DNA of 64,000 bases from Salinibacter grassmerensis (lineage in GTDB: Bacteria > Bacteroidota > Rhodothermia > Rhodothermales > Salinibacteraceae): NCBI RefSeq assembly GCF_947077765.1, contig NZ_CAMTTF010000002.1, forward strand, positions 248,001 through 312,000, in the 5' to 3' direction. A program made the translations under genes and the position numbers. This document shows, in pieces, positions 9,854-19,068 of this stretch (positions within the stretch are counted from its first letter, which is position 1; each line of letters begins with the position of its first letter). The notes under the pieces were generated by a model. That model had not been told where the DNA came from. It saw nothing but the letters and a program-made list of their open reading frames with translations, and searched no databases.

Positions 9854-11227
9854 ATGCGGATACGCACCTTTCTTCTTTCCGTCGCTGGTCTTTTGCTGGT
9901 TCCCATTGGGGTTGACGCCATGCCGGCGTCGGACCCCACGAATGTCGCCGAGGCGCTGCAGTCGGCGGAGCAGGCGCAGACGAACCTGGATTACGTCTGG
10001 ACGATCCTCGCCGCGGCGCTGGTCTTCTTCATGCAGGCGGGCTTTGCGCTGCTGGAGTCCGGCTTCTCGCGGGCGAAAAACGCGGTGAACATCATCATGA
10101 AGAACGTGATGGACGCCTCGGCCGGGGCGTTGGTCTTCTTCGCGGTCGGCTTTGGGCTGATGTTCGGCACCTCCTGGGGCGGCCTCATTGGCACCGACGG
10201 CTTCTTCCTCACCGGCACGGGCGATCAGCCGCAGACTTGGGTCTACGCCTTTTACTTCTTCCAGGCGGTTTTTGCGGCCACGGCGGCCACCATTGTCTCC
10301 GGCGCGGTCGCCGAGCGCATCAAGTTTAGCGGCTACCTGATCTTTTCCGTCACCATCACGGGGCTCATCTATCCGGTGTTTGGAGCGTGGGCGTGGGGCG
10401 GCCTGTTCAACGGAAGCGGCTGGTTGGAGGCGCTCGGCTTCATCGACTTTGCCGGATCGACGGTCGTGCACAGCGTTGGTGGCTGGGCGGCGCTGGCCGG
10501 GGCGCTGGTCGTGGGGCCCCGCGTGGGCAAGTACGCGGACGACGGCACGCCCCGCAATATCCCGGGGCACAGTCTGCCCCTGGCGGCGCTCGGCGTATTC
10601 ATCCTGTGGCTCGGGTGGTTCGGCTTCAACGCGGGCTCCACGACGGCCGGGTCCACCGCGATCGCCAAGATTGCCATGAACACGTTCGTCGCGGCGGGGG
10701 CTGGGGCGGTGGCGGCCATGGCCATCACCTGGATCGACGGTGGCACGCCGGACGCCACGATGACGCTGAACGGCGTGCTGGGCGGGCTGGTCGGCATCAC
10801 CGCGGGGTGCGCAGCCCTCACGCCGCCCTACGCCATCCTCACGGGGGCCATCGCGGGTGTTGTGGTGGTCTATGGCACCCGCGCACTAGAATGGTACGTC
10901 GACGATCCGGTAGGAGCCATCGCCGTGCACGGGCTGGCCGGTGCCTGGGGGACCATCGCCGCGGGCTTGTTCAACTCCGCCGGCTTCAGCCTGTCGCAGG
11001 TGGGCGTGCAGTTCGTAGGGGTGGCGGCAGCGTTCCTGTGGACCTTCCCCATCAGCTACCTCATCTTCTCGATCATTGACGCCGCGATTGGCATTCGCCT
11101 CAACGGCAAGAAAGAGACGGTCGGGCTCGACCGCATGGAGCACGACGTCGAGGCGTATCCGGAGTTCACGATGGACGGGGACCGTCAGGCCCCGGCGCCC
11201 GAGACGGACGAGGTCGTCGCCCGGTAG
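9854..11227 (+). CDS. amt: Amt-family ammonium transporter
   Basis: A 457-residue ammonium channel of the inner membrane. I start it at MRIRTFLL; open sequence continues 12 codons upstream without a good start. The N-terminal segment (to about 'GVDAMPAS') looks like a signal sequence or first helix, then about 11 helices follow. Conserved features are LDYVWTILAAALVFFMQAG, DFAGSTVVHSVGG with the first pore His (near 206), and AVHGLAGAWG with the second pore His (near 358). The C-terminal tail GLDRMEHDVEAYPEF is the usual cytoplasmic regulatory tail. No glnK/PII gene is adjacent, which is less common. Confidence 0.95.
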   Translation: MRIRTFLLSVAGLLLVPIGVDAMPASDPTNVAEALQSAEQAQTNLDYVWTILAAALVFFMQAGFALLESGFSRAKNAVNIIMKNVMDASAGALVFFAVGFGLMFGTSWGGLIGTDGFFLTGTGDQPQTWVYAFYFFQAVFAATAATIVSGAVAERIKFSGYLIFSVTITGLIYPVFGAWAWGGLFNGSGWLEALGFIDFAGSTVVHSVGGWAALAGALVVGPRVGKYADDGTPRNIPGHSLPLAALGVFILWLGWFGFNAGSTTAGSTAIAKIAMNTFVAAGAGAVAAMAITWIDGGTPDATMTLNGVLGGLVGITAGCAALTPPYAILTGAIAGVVVVYGTRALEWYVDDPVGAIAVHGLAGAWGTIAAGLFNSAGFSLSQVGVQFVGVAAAFLWTFPISYLIFSIIDAAIGIRLNGKKETVGLDRMEHDVEAYPEFTMDGDRQAPAPETDEVVAR

Positions 11228-11346
11228 CGGCGCGGCCCCTCCACAATTTCCTTCTGCCTGGGAGAGAGTGAACGGTGTTCTTCTCAAAGGGAGAGAAAAA
11301 ACCATTTGAGGACGGGGATGCAAGTCCCCGACGACCGACAAACGCG

Positions 11347-11392
11347 ACGGCCGCAGGGATGGGCCCGGTGGGAGCCTGGCCCCTGCGGCCGT
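11347..11392. terminator. Bidirectional terminator between amt and rodA
   Basis: Perfect 12-bp stem ACGGCCGCAGGG/CCCTGCGGCCGT with a 22-nt loop, in the 191-bp gap between two convergent genes. A smaller perfect hairpin (CGGGGA/TCCCCG) lies just upstream at 11313-11330. Neither has a long T-run, so termination is inferred from position and stem strength. Confidence 0.55.
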
Positions 11393-11418
11393 TCGTGTGT
11401 GGGAGGCGCACAGGGCCG

Positions 11419-12681
11419 TCAGTACCCGTAGATCGAGAGGTCCTCGCGCCGCATGTGTGTGTTGAGGACGATCGCCAGCAGGGCCGTATTGGCGAGCATG
11501 GCCGAGCCGCCGTACGAAAGAAACGGAAGGGGGAGCCCGATCACGGGCAGCATGCCGGTGACCATGCCGATGTTGATGAAGATGTGGATCAGGTAGACGC
11601 CCACGGCCCCCGCGGCGACGATGCTGCCGAACGGGTGCTTGACGTCGGCCCCCAGCTTGATGAGCCGAAGGAGGAGGGCGGCCAATAGGCCCAGCACGAG
11701 GAGCGACCCCACGAGGCCGAACTCTTCGGCGACGACGCTGAAGATGAAGTCGGTCGTCTGCTCCGGCACGTAAGCGCCCTGCGTCTGGGGCCCCTGCATG
11801 AAGCCCGTCCCCCAGATTCCGCCGGAATGGAGGGCTGCCTTCGACTGCACCAGGTGGAAGCCCACGCCCTGCCGAAATTGCTCGGCCCCCGGGTTTGTGA
11901 ATGAGAGCAGGCGGTCGACCTGGTAGGGCTGGAGGAGCTCGCGGAGCACGAATGAGACGACGGCCGTCACGCCGGCGGTAAAGGTGGCCGCCAGGGCGGC
12001 GACGGAGCGTCGGCCGGAGTACACCCAGAGCCCGCCGGTGAACAGGACGGCGAACCCGAGGGCGGCCGGAATGGACACCAGGGCGAGGTAGCCCGCGATG
12101 GCGGGCGAGACCATGAGCAGGAGGACCGAGAGGGACAGCCCGCTCCAGAAGAGCATGATGGGCACGAGGCCGAAGAAGACGAGGGCGGTGCCCAGGTCGT
12201 TCTGCAGGACGACGAGGATGGCCGGCGCGACGATCAGACCCGCGGCCTTTAGAGCAAAACTCAGGTCCTGCCCTGTTCGGGTGTGGCGCTCGGACAGGAG
12301 CTGCGCCACGGCGAGGACCGTCCCTACCTTGGCCAGCTCCGACACCTGCAGCCGCAGCGGGCCGAGGGCGAGCCATGCGCGGGTGCCATGCACCTCCACC
12401 CCCATCACGAGGGACAACACGAGGAGGACGAGCGTCGCGGCGTAGGCCGGGTAGGCCGCGTACCGCAGGAACCGGACGGGCAGCAGGAGGGTCCCCGCAA
12501 TGCCCACGGCCGACACTCCGACCCAAAGAAACTGGCGGGCAAAGTTGCTTTGGACGCCCTGGCCGACGTACTCGGCCGCCGGGCCGTGCGTGGTGCTGTA
12601 CAGGGCCACGAGGCTCACGGCCACGAGCCCCAGCCAGAGCAGCAGTGTCCAGGGATCTATCTTCCGGGTCGGGGTCTTCAT
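11419..12681 (-). CDS. rodA: RodA, SEDS-family peptidoglycan glycosyltransferase
   Basis: A 420-residue polytopic SEDS protein that polymerises glycan strands during cell elongation with PBP2. About ten hydrophobic helices are visible, with family landmarks such as HGTRAWLALGPLRLQ, SELAKVGTVLAVAQ, QNDLGTALVF and FLSYGGSAMLANTALLAIVLN near the end. The start MKTPTRKID overlaps the mrdA stop by 4 bp, so the two are translationally coupled. A much longer open frame upstream is a by-product of mrdA in another frame. mreBCD is not in the window. Confidence 0.93.
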   Translation of the reverse strand: MKTPTRKIDPWTLLLWLGLVAVSLVALYSTTHGPAAEYVGQGVQSNFARQFLWVGVSAVGIAGTLLLPVRFLRYAAYPAYAATLVLLVLSLVMGVEVHGTRAWLALGPLRLQVSELAKVGTVLAVAQLLSERHTRTGQDLSFALKAAGLIVAPAILVVLQNDLGTALVFFGLVPIMLFWSGLSLSVLLLMVSPAIAGYLALVSIPAALGFAVLFTGGLWVYSGRRSVAALAATFTAGVTAVVSFVLRELLQPYQVDRLLSFTNPGAEQFRQGVGFHLVQSKAALHSGGIWGTGFMQGPQTQGAYVPEQTTDFIFSVVAEEFGLVGSLLVLGLLAALLLRLIKLGADVKHPFGSIVAAGAVGVYLIHIFINIGMVTGMLPVIGLPLPFLSYGGSAMLANTALLAIVLNTHMRREDLSIYGY

Positions 12682-14612
12682 GGGCGATCGGTTGGCGACA
12701 AGCCATCGGGGCGGGACGAGTCCGGCGGCGCCGGGGCGGCGGGTTGCGTGGTGGCCTGCACGGCGGGCGTCGTCTGCGGAGACGTGGAGGGCGCGGGCTC
12801 CTCCTCCGGGGCGCTGCGCTCCTCTTCCCGGAGACGCCGCTTCCAGTAGCGCCGCTCCCACGTGTCTGCAATTGAGCCCGTCAGGTACTTTTCGGCCATC
12901 AGGCTCGCGATGGGGGCCGCGGTGGTGGCCCCGTAGCCCGCATTCTCGACGACCACTGCGAGGGCGATTTCGGGGTCGTCGTACGGCGCGAACATGATAA
13001 ACAGCGAGTGGTCCTCGCCGTGGGGGTTCTGGGCCGTGCCCGTCTTGCCGGCACTGGGAATGTCGGGAATCTGGACCCATTGGCCGGTGCCGTTGGTCAT
13101 GACGCGGTGCATGCCCTCCTGCACGACGTCAAAGTGGGAGGGATCGACCGGGATCGGATTCGGGGGGGGCAGCTTGGGGCGTTGGACCGCATCGGTCTCG
13201 GGGTGGACCGCCTTGCGGATGAGGTGGGGCGTGGGAAGACGGCCGCCGTTGCCCAGAGCCGCCGCGTACCGGGCCATCTGGAGGGGGGTGACGGACATGT
13301 CGCCCTGTCCGATGCCGAGGTTGATGGTGTAGCCGTCCGTCCAGCGGCCGTACACGCGGTCGAAGTAGGACGAGTCCGGAATCAGGCCCGATCCCTGCCG
13401 AAATCCCTCGAGAGGCACCTCCTGGCCGAACCCGAATTCCAGGGCCCAGTCGTGCCAGGTGGCCAGGCTCATGTCCTCCATCACCTGGTAGAAAAAGGTG
13501 TTGCACGACACCTCCAGAGCCTTCGCCACCGTGATGCGCCCCTCGTCCTGCTCGTCGTGGTTTTTGAAGGCCCGGCGCCCGATCTGGTAGCTTGACGGGC
13601 AGTCCATGCGTTCCGAGGCGGTGAGCATCCCGGTCTCGAGGGCGACGAGGGACATGAACGGCTTCCAGGTAGAGCCCGGGGGGTAGCCGCTCTGGGTGGC
13701 GCGGTTGTAGAGCGGATCGCTCGGGTCCGAGCGGAGGCTGTCCCACGCCGACGTGGTGACCGGCCGGGCAAACAGAGACGGGTCGAAGTCCGGCGTGCTG
13801 ACGAGGGAAAGGATGCCGCCGGTGTCGGGGTCGAGGGCGACGGCCGCGCCGCGCTTCCCCACGAAGAGCGATTCAGCGAGGGCCTGCACCTCGTGGTCGA
13901 GGGTCAGGTGAAGGTCGTGCCCGCCGACCGGCGGGGTGTCCATGGCGCCGTTCTGGTACTTTCGCACCTCCGTCCCGTGTATGTTGACGAGCACCATTTC
14001 GCGCCCCCGGTCCCCCCGAAGGATCGACTCGTAGGCGTTCTCCAAGCCCGTGCGGCCGATGCGGTCGCCGGCCCGGTAGCTCGCAGGCATGCGGGACAGG
14101 GCTTGCTCGTCAATTTCGTGGACGTAGCCGAGGGCATGTGCCGCTCGGGCGGCCGTGTGGTAGCGCCGCCGCAGTTCCACGTCGTACGACACGCCGGGAA
14201 GTTCGTAGAGGTGCTCCTGCACGCGGCTGAACGTATCAAATGGGATCTCCCGAAACGAAGGCGTCGGGCGGAAGGCGTTCCGCTCGCGTGCCTCCCGCAA
14301 CCGGTGGCGCACCGTCGAGTCGGCCACGCCCAGCAGATTGGCCAGCAGCGGCGCCTTCGACGCGTCGAAGTACCGGGGCGTGATCAGGATCGTGTAGGTG
14401 GGCCGATTGTCGACCAGGAGCGTGCTGTCCCGGGCGTACATGGCCCCCCGCGCGGGCTCCACCGATTGCTCCCGCACGGCGCTTCCGGGCGGCGTGCCGT
14501 CCCCGGACGTGCCATTGAAGCCTTGGAGTTGCACCAGACGAAGTCCAAGGAGGAGGAAGAGGAAGACGACGACCCCGGCGTAGATTCGGACGCGGGTGCG
14601 ATACTCATCCAT
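12678..14612 (-). CDS. mrdA: Penicillin-binding protein 2 (elongation transpeptidase)
   Basis: Class B PBP of 644 residues. One N-terminal transmembrane helix (about residues 9-26) precedes the pedestal domain and the transpeptidase domain. The active site motifs are STWK (S314), SCN (S369) and KTGTA (K523). It crosslinks peptidoglycan in the periplasm, paired with RodA encoded immediately downstream with a 4-bp overlap. The C-terminal ~60 residues are low-complexity, rich in Pro, Ala, Glu and Thr, and probably disordered. The start MDEYRTRVR is the usual type for this family. Confidence 0.94.
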   Translation of the reverse strand: MDEYRTRVRIYAGVVVFLFLLLGLRLVQLQGFNGTSGDGTPPGSAVREQSVEPARGAMYARDSTLLVDNRPTYTILITPRYFDASKAPLLANLLGVADSTVRHRLREARERNAFRPTPSFREIPFDTFSRVQEHLYELPGVSYDVELRRRYHTAARAAHALGYVHEIDEQALSRMPASYRAGDRIGRTGLENAYESILRGDRGREMVLVNIHGTEVRKYQNGAMDTPPVGGHDLHLTLDHEVQALAESLFVGKRGAAVALDPDTGGILSLVSTPDFDPSLFARPVTTSAWDSLRSDPSDPLYNRATQSGYPPGSTWKPFMSLVALETGMLTASERMDCPSSYQIGRRAFKNHDEQDEGRITVAKALEVSCNTFFYQVMEDMSLATWHDWALEFGFGQEVPLEGFRQGSGLIPDSSYFDRVYGRWTDGYTINLGIGQGDMSVTPLQMARYAAALGNGGRLPTPHLIRKAVHPETDAVQRPKLPPPNPIPVDPSHFDVVQEGMHRVMTNGTGQWVQIPDIPSAGKTGTAQNPHGEDHSLFIMFAPYDDPEIALAVVVENAGYGATTAAPIASLMAEKYLTGSIADTWERRYWKRRLREEERSAPEEEPAPSTSPQTTPAVQATTQPAAPAPPDSSRPDGLSPTDRP

Positions 14613-15014
14613 GCGGGCGCGGTCGGGACGACAAGTGTGTGCGGGACAGTGACAATAGGGGCTTCAACTTGCCGTCTGAAATCGTTGGCCAAACGGCGGG
14701 GGGTGTAAGATGGGTCCTGAACCGTCGCAAGAGCAAACAGTCTTGTTCCATCCGCGGCGAACCCTCAATCCCGTCAAGAAGTTTTAGTTTTCGGAGAAGG
14801 CGGACTGTGTGTCTCCTGCTTTCTGGACACGCATCCCAACCGAAACCATGGGTATTGCCAACGGGATGTATGTCTAGGAAGCGCAAGTTCTGTTCCGAGC
14901 ATGCTTCCATCTGGTGGAGCGTAACAGTTGAACCCTTTCCCACCCCAACCAATACACCTAGAGTCACACTCCGGGTGTAGGTTTCGTAAAGCCTCGTTGA
15001 TGTCCTTGGCCGCC
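14613..15014. other. Divergent intergenic region, mrdA / peptidase fusion (402 bp)
   Basis: No convincing coding sequence. An inverted repeat ACACC...GGGTGT sits about 40-60 bp before the rightward gene. I see no strong terminator and no RNA gene. Confidence 0.4.
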
Positions 15015-18000
15015 ATGCAGCGATCTCCTGTACGTCTTGCTTTCGCCCTTTTTGCGCTTTCGGTCGCCTCGATGATTGGGGCCGTATGGCCGGCGTCGGC
15101 CCAGTACTTTGGGCAGAATAAGGTCCAGTACGAGCAGTTTGATTTCCAATCGTTCGAGACGGACCAGTTTGACATCTACTTCTATCCCGAGGAGAAGCAG
15201 GCCGTTGAGGATGCGGCCCGGATGGCGGAGCGGTGGTACGACCGCCACTCCCGCACCTTCCTCCGAGAGTTCCAGAAGAAGAAGCCGCTGATCTTCTACG
15301 CCAACAGCCCTGACTTTCAGCAGACCAACGCCGTGCGCGGGCAGTTGGGACAGGGCACCGGGGGCGTAACGGAGAGCATCAAGGAGCGCGTCATCATGCC
15401 GCTTGCGGGAAGCTACGGGGAGACCGACCACGTGCTCGGCCACGAGCTGGTCCACTCGTTTCAGTACGATATCGCCCTGCGCAAAGACAACGAAGGGTTC
15501 TCGCTGCGCAACATGCCGCTGTGGTTTATTGAAGGAATGGCCGAGTATCTGTCGGTTGGGCGTCAGGACTCACACACCGCCATGTGGATGCGGGATGCGG
15601 CCGTGCGCGAGGACCTGCCCACAATTCGGCAGCTCACGCGCGACCAGCAGTCCTACTTTCCCTACCGCTACGGCCAGGCATACATGGCCTACATCGGCGG
15701 CAAGTACGGCGACGCCACCGTCACGGACCTCTACAAAATGAGCGGGCGGGTGGGGCTCGACTCCGCCTTCGTCTACACCCTCGGCATCACGGCGGATTCG
15801 CTGTCGAAGGAGTGGAAGCAGTCCACCCGCGACGCCTTTCTGCCGAGCACCAAGGACCGGACGCCCGTGGACTCGGTGGGCACGGCGGTGATTGGGGATC
15901 CGGGGGCCGACAACCAGCTCAACATCTCCCCGGCCGTGAGCCCGGACGGGCGCTACGTGGCCTTCATTTCGCGCCGCAACCTCTTCAACACAAACCTCTT
16001 CGTCGCGGACGCGGAGACGGGGGAGATTGTGCAGGAGCTGGAGGGCACTCGGTCGAATCCGCACTTCGACGCGCTCCGGTTTATCAACTCGGCGGGGGCG
16101 TGGTCGCCCGACGGGCGGCGGTTCGCATTCATCACATTCGCGGACGGCCGCAACGAGATCAACACGTTTAACGTCCAGACGGGCGAGATCCGGACGCGCA
16201 CGGCCGTGGAGGGCGTGGGGGCGATTCACAACCTGGCCTGGTCGCCGGACGGGCAGTCCATTGCGTTTTCGGGGCTGGAGGGCGGCCTGAGCGACCTGTA
16301 CGTCTACGACCTGGAGGAGAAGAACGTGCGCCAGCTCACCAACGACCGGTACGCGGCCCTGCAACCGACGTGGTCGCCCGACGGGGAAACCCTCGCGTTT
16401 ACGACGGACCGCGGGCCGGACGGGACGAACTTCGAGACACTGGAGTACGGCGAAGAGCGCATCGGCCTGATCGACGTCGAGTCCGGCGAGATTCGCACGA
16501 TTCGGCCCTTCTCGACGGGCATGCAGCACAACCCGCAGTTCAGTCCGGACGGGCGCAGCATCTACTTCGTCGCCGACCAGGACGGCTTCAAGGACGTGTA
16601 CCGCTACGACCTGGACGAGGAGGCCACCTATCGCGTGACGGAGCTTCAGACCGGCGTGAGCGGCATCACGGCCCTCTCCCCAGCCCTGTCGGTGGCCCGG
16701 CGGAGCGGACGGATGATGTTCTCGGTCTTCTCGAACGGGGGGTACTCCATCGTGGGGCTCTCGCCGGAGGAGACGAAGGGCGAGCGGATGACGCCGAAGG
16801 AAGACCCCAACACCGCCGCCCTACTCCCCCCGGCGCAGCCGAAGGGAGAAGGACTCGTGGGCAGCTACCTGGAGGATCCGACGACGGGGTTGAAGGACAT
16901 GGATTCGACCAAAACGACGAAGGCCAGCAATCGGCTCTACCTCGACCGCATCGTGCCGCCCTCAGTGGGGGCCTCGGTGGGAGGGCCTGTGGGCACGCAG
17001 GTGGCAGGGGGCATCGGGTTCAAGTTCAGCGACATCCTCGGCCACCGGGACCTAAGCGTCTTCGTGCAGGCCAACGGGACGATCAAGGACATCGGAGGCG
17101 GGGTCTTCTACTCCAACCAGGAGAACCGATACAACTACGGCGTGGGCATCTCCCACCAGCCGTCGGCCTTCGGGCGTGTGGGGCGTACGAGGAACGGGCA
17201 GTTCGTGCAAGTTGTCAACCGGATCTTTCGCACCCAGGTGGGCGCACAGACGAGCTACCCATTCTCCCAGACGAACCGACTTGAACTTGGGCTCGGAGGA
17301 ACGCGCTATGGATTCAGCCAGACCGTCCGTGCCTTCAATCGGTTTGGACAGTCTCAGGAGATCAACGCTGGCACGACCCGTGAGCCCATTTACTTTGCAC
17401 GCACGAGCCTTGCGTACGTGGGCGACTACTCGAGTTCTGGGCTGACCTCCCCCCTGCAGGGCGGGCGCTACCGCTTCCAGGTCACGCCGCAGTTCGGCTC
17501 CCGGAACTTCGTGTCGGTCCTGGCCGACTACCGACGGTACCTCCGCCGCGAGCCCGTCACGCTCGCGATACGGGGACTCCACCGTGGGAACTACGGGGCG
17601 AACGAGTTTAGCGGAGAACTGACGGATAACTTCATCAGCGAGACGCTCGGTAGTCCCTACCAGGCGGGATTCGTGCGGGGGTACAGCGTCAACTCGATTC
17701 TCGAAGAACCGAAATGCCGGCGACGACGCGTCTGCAACACCGGCCGGCTGTATGGCACGCGCATGGCGCTCGGGAGCGTTGAGCTTCGCCTCCCGCTCCT
17801 CGGGCCGGAGGTGCTGAGTCTCGCGGCCTTCGAGTACCTGCCGACCGACCTGGTGGCCTTCGCCGACGCTGGCGTGACATGGACCAGCGAGGACCTGACG
17901 GAGCTCTCCTTCTCCTCCAGTACGATTGGGGCCGACGCGATCAGACCCGTGGGCACCAGCGGTACGGAGAGCACTGTGGCGGCACAGCCGGTGACGAGCG

Positions 18001-18119
18001 CCGGCATCTCGGCACGCGTGAACGTGCTGGGCGCAATCGTGATGGAGGCGTTCTACGCCCGCACGTTCCAACGCACCAAGAACTGGGACTTCGGGCTCAT
18101 CCTGCGGCCCGGATGGTAG
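15015..18119 (+). CDS. Exported metallopeptidase-like / PD40 propeller / outer-membrane barrel fusion
   Basis: The 1034-residue protein starts at MQRSPVRLAF, a signal peptide cleaved near ASA-Q; an ATG 15 bp upstream is also possible. Residues ~30-260 are a peptidase-MA-like domain with the zinc motif HELVH (143-147) and a following acidic GMAEYLS segment. Residues ~300-560 carry five PD40/TolB-type blades (SPDGRYVAF, SPDGRRFAF, SPDGQSIAF, SPDGETLAF, SPDGRSIYF). Residues ~640-1034 alternate hydrophobic strands and end in Trp, like an Omp85/surface-antigen barrel. Such proteins are predicted at the outer membrane; the substrate is unknown. It converges on the PhzF gene with 12 bp between stops. 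Confidence 0.8.
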   Translation: MQRSPVRLAFALFALSVASMIGAVWPASAQYFGQNKVQYEQFDFQSFETDQFDIYFYPEEKQAVEDAARMAERWYDRHSRTFLREFQKKKPLIFYANSPDFQQTNAVRGQLGQGTGGVTESIKERVIMPLAGSYGETDHVLGHELVHSFQYDIALRKDNEGFSLRNMPLWFIEGMAEYLSVGRQDSHTAMWMRDAAVREDLPTIRQLTRDQQSYFPYRYGQAYMAYIGGKYGDATVTDLYKMSGRVGLDSAFVYTLGITADSLSKEWKQSTRDAFLPSTKDRTPVDSVGTAVIGDPGADNQLNISPAVSPDGRYVAFISRRNLFNTNLFVADAETGEIVQELEGTRSNPHFDALRFINSAGAWSPDGRRFAFITFADGRNEINTFNVQTGEIRTRTAVEGVGAIHNLAWSPDGQSIAFSGLEGGLSDLYVYDLEEKNVRQLTNDRYAALQPTWSPDGETLAFTTDRGPDGTNFETLEYGEERIGLIDVESGEIRTIRPFSTGMQHNPQFSPDGRSIYFVADQDGFKDVYRYDLDEEATYRVTELQTGVSGITALSPALSVARRSGRMMFSVFSNGGYSIVGLSPEETKGERMTPKEDPNTAALLPPAQPKGEGLVGSYLEDPTTGLKDMDSTKTTKASNRLYLDRIVPPSVGASVGGPVGTQVAGGIGFKFSDILGHRDLSVFVQANGTIKDIGGGVFYSNQENRYNYGVGISHQPSAFGRVGRTRNGQFVQVVNRIFRTQVGAQTSYPFSQTNRLELGLGGTRYGFSQTVRAFNRFGQSQEINAGTTREPIYFARTSLAYVGDYSSSGLTSPLQGGRYRFQVTPQFGSRNFVSVLADYRRYLRREPVTLAIRGLHRGNYGANEFSGELTDNFISETLGSPYQAGFVRGYSVNSILEEPKCRRRRVCNTGRLYGTRMALGSVELRLPLLGPEVLSLAAFEYLPTDLVAFADAGVTWTSEDLTELSFSSSTIGADAIRPVGTSGTESTVAAQPVTSAGISARVNVLGAIVMEAFYARTFQRTKNWDFGLILRPGW

Positions 18120-18131
18120 GAGGGCGAGCGG

Positions 18132-18944
18132 CTATGCGTCGAGATGTCCATCGATGACGGTGACGGCCCGTCCGCCAAGCGCGACCCGGTCCGCATCGGG
18201 CGTGTCGAGGTGCACGCGGACGGTGCCGCCCCGCGCCGACACCTGCCGGCCAGTGAGTGTAGTGCGTCCCATCTGGGCGGCCCAGTAGGGACCGAGGGCG
18301 CAGTGGGCGGAGCCGGTCACGGGATCTTCGGGAACCCCCACGCGCGGAGCGAAGAATCGGGACACAAAGTCGATGTCGTCGGCCTCGGCCGGGGCGGTCA
18401 CGATTACTCCCCGCGCCTTATCGAGGGTGCCCAGGTGCGAGAGAATCGGCTGCAGGGCACGCACGGCGTTCGCGTCCTGCAGGCGAACGAGGTAGTCGCG
18501 CCCACTCCAGCCAACCGCCTCCGGCGTCGCCCCGTCGAGGGCACTGAGAAGCGGGGCGGGGGGATCGGTCGGGGCCACCGGATCGGCCGGGAAATCCATC
18601 CAGATCCACCCGTCGTCGCGCCGGGCCGTAAGGCGCCCACTTGCGGTCTCGAAGTGAAGGGGCGTCTGGACTGCTACATGGTCGTTCGCCCAGAGGGCGT
18701 GTGCGCTGGCGAGTGTCGCGTGGCCGCAGAGGGCTACCTCGTCGGTTGGGGTGAACCAGCGCAACCGGTAGGTTGCCTCCTCATCCCGAGGGCGCAGAAA
18801 GGCCGTCTCCGACAAGTTCATCTCGGCGGCCACCTGCTGCATCCAGTCGGAATCGCGGCGGTCCTGGAGCAGGCACACGGCGGCGGGGTTTCCGGCGAAC
18901 GGGGTGGTGGCAAACGCGTCGACCTGATAGAGGGAGATGGGCAT
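18132..18944 (-). CDS. PhzF-family isomerase/epimerase-like protein
   Basis: A 270-residue protein of the PhzF (DAP-epimerase-like) fold. Landmarks are VDAFATTPFAGNPAAV (8-23), the catalytic Glu in NLSETAFL (E46), ALCGHATLASAHAL and, in the second half, EDPVTGSAHCALGPYW. The start MPISLYQVDAF is the family N-terminus; the open frame upstream is non-coding. Many PhzF paralogues have no known substrate and no phenazine genes are near, so a biosynthetic role should not be assumed. Confidence 0.92.
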   Translation of the reverse strand: MPISLYQVDAFATTPFAGNPAAVCLLQDRRDSDWMQQVAAEMNLSETAFLRPRDEEATYRLRWFTPTDEVALCGHATLASAHALWANDHVAVQTPLHFETASGRLTARRDDGWIWMDFPADPVAPTDPPAPLLSALDGATPEAVGWSGRDYLVRLQDANAVRALQPILSHLGTLDKARGVIVTAPAEADDIDFVSRFFAPRVGVPEDPVTGSAHCALGPYWAAQMGRTTLTGRQVSARGGTVRVHLDTPDADRVALGGRAVTVIDGHLDA

Positions 18945-19068
18945 AAGACCGATGCGGGAGCTGATCGAAAGGTTGCAAGCTATGGAGAAACGAAGCGTCC
19001 CGGGTGCGGGTCCAATGGGAAGAGCAACCAGCCCGCCTTCCCCCTTTGCCCGACGATACTGAGTCCGC

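Noticed and set aside
10886..12871. A long minus-strand open frame over amt and rodA
   Set aside because: Arg/Pro-rich out-of-frame translation; rodA and amt are clear in their own frames.
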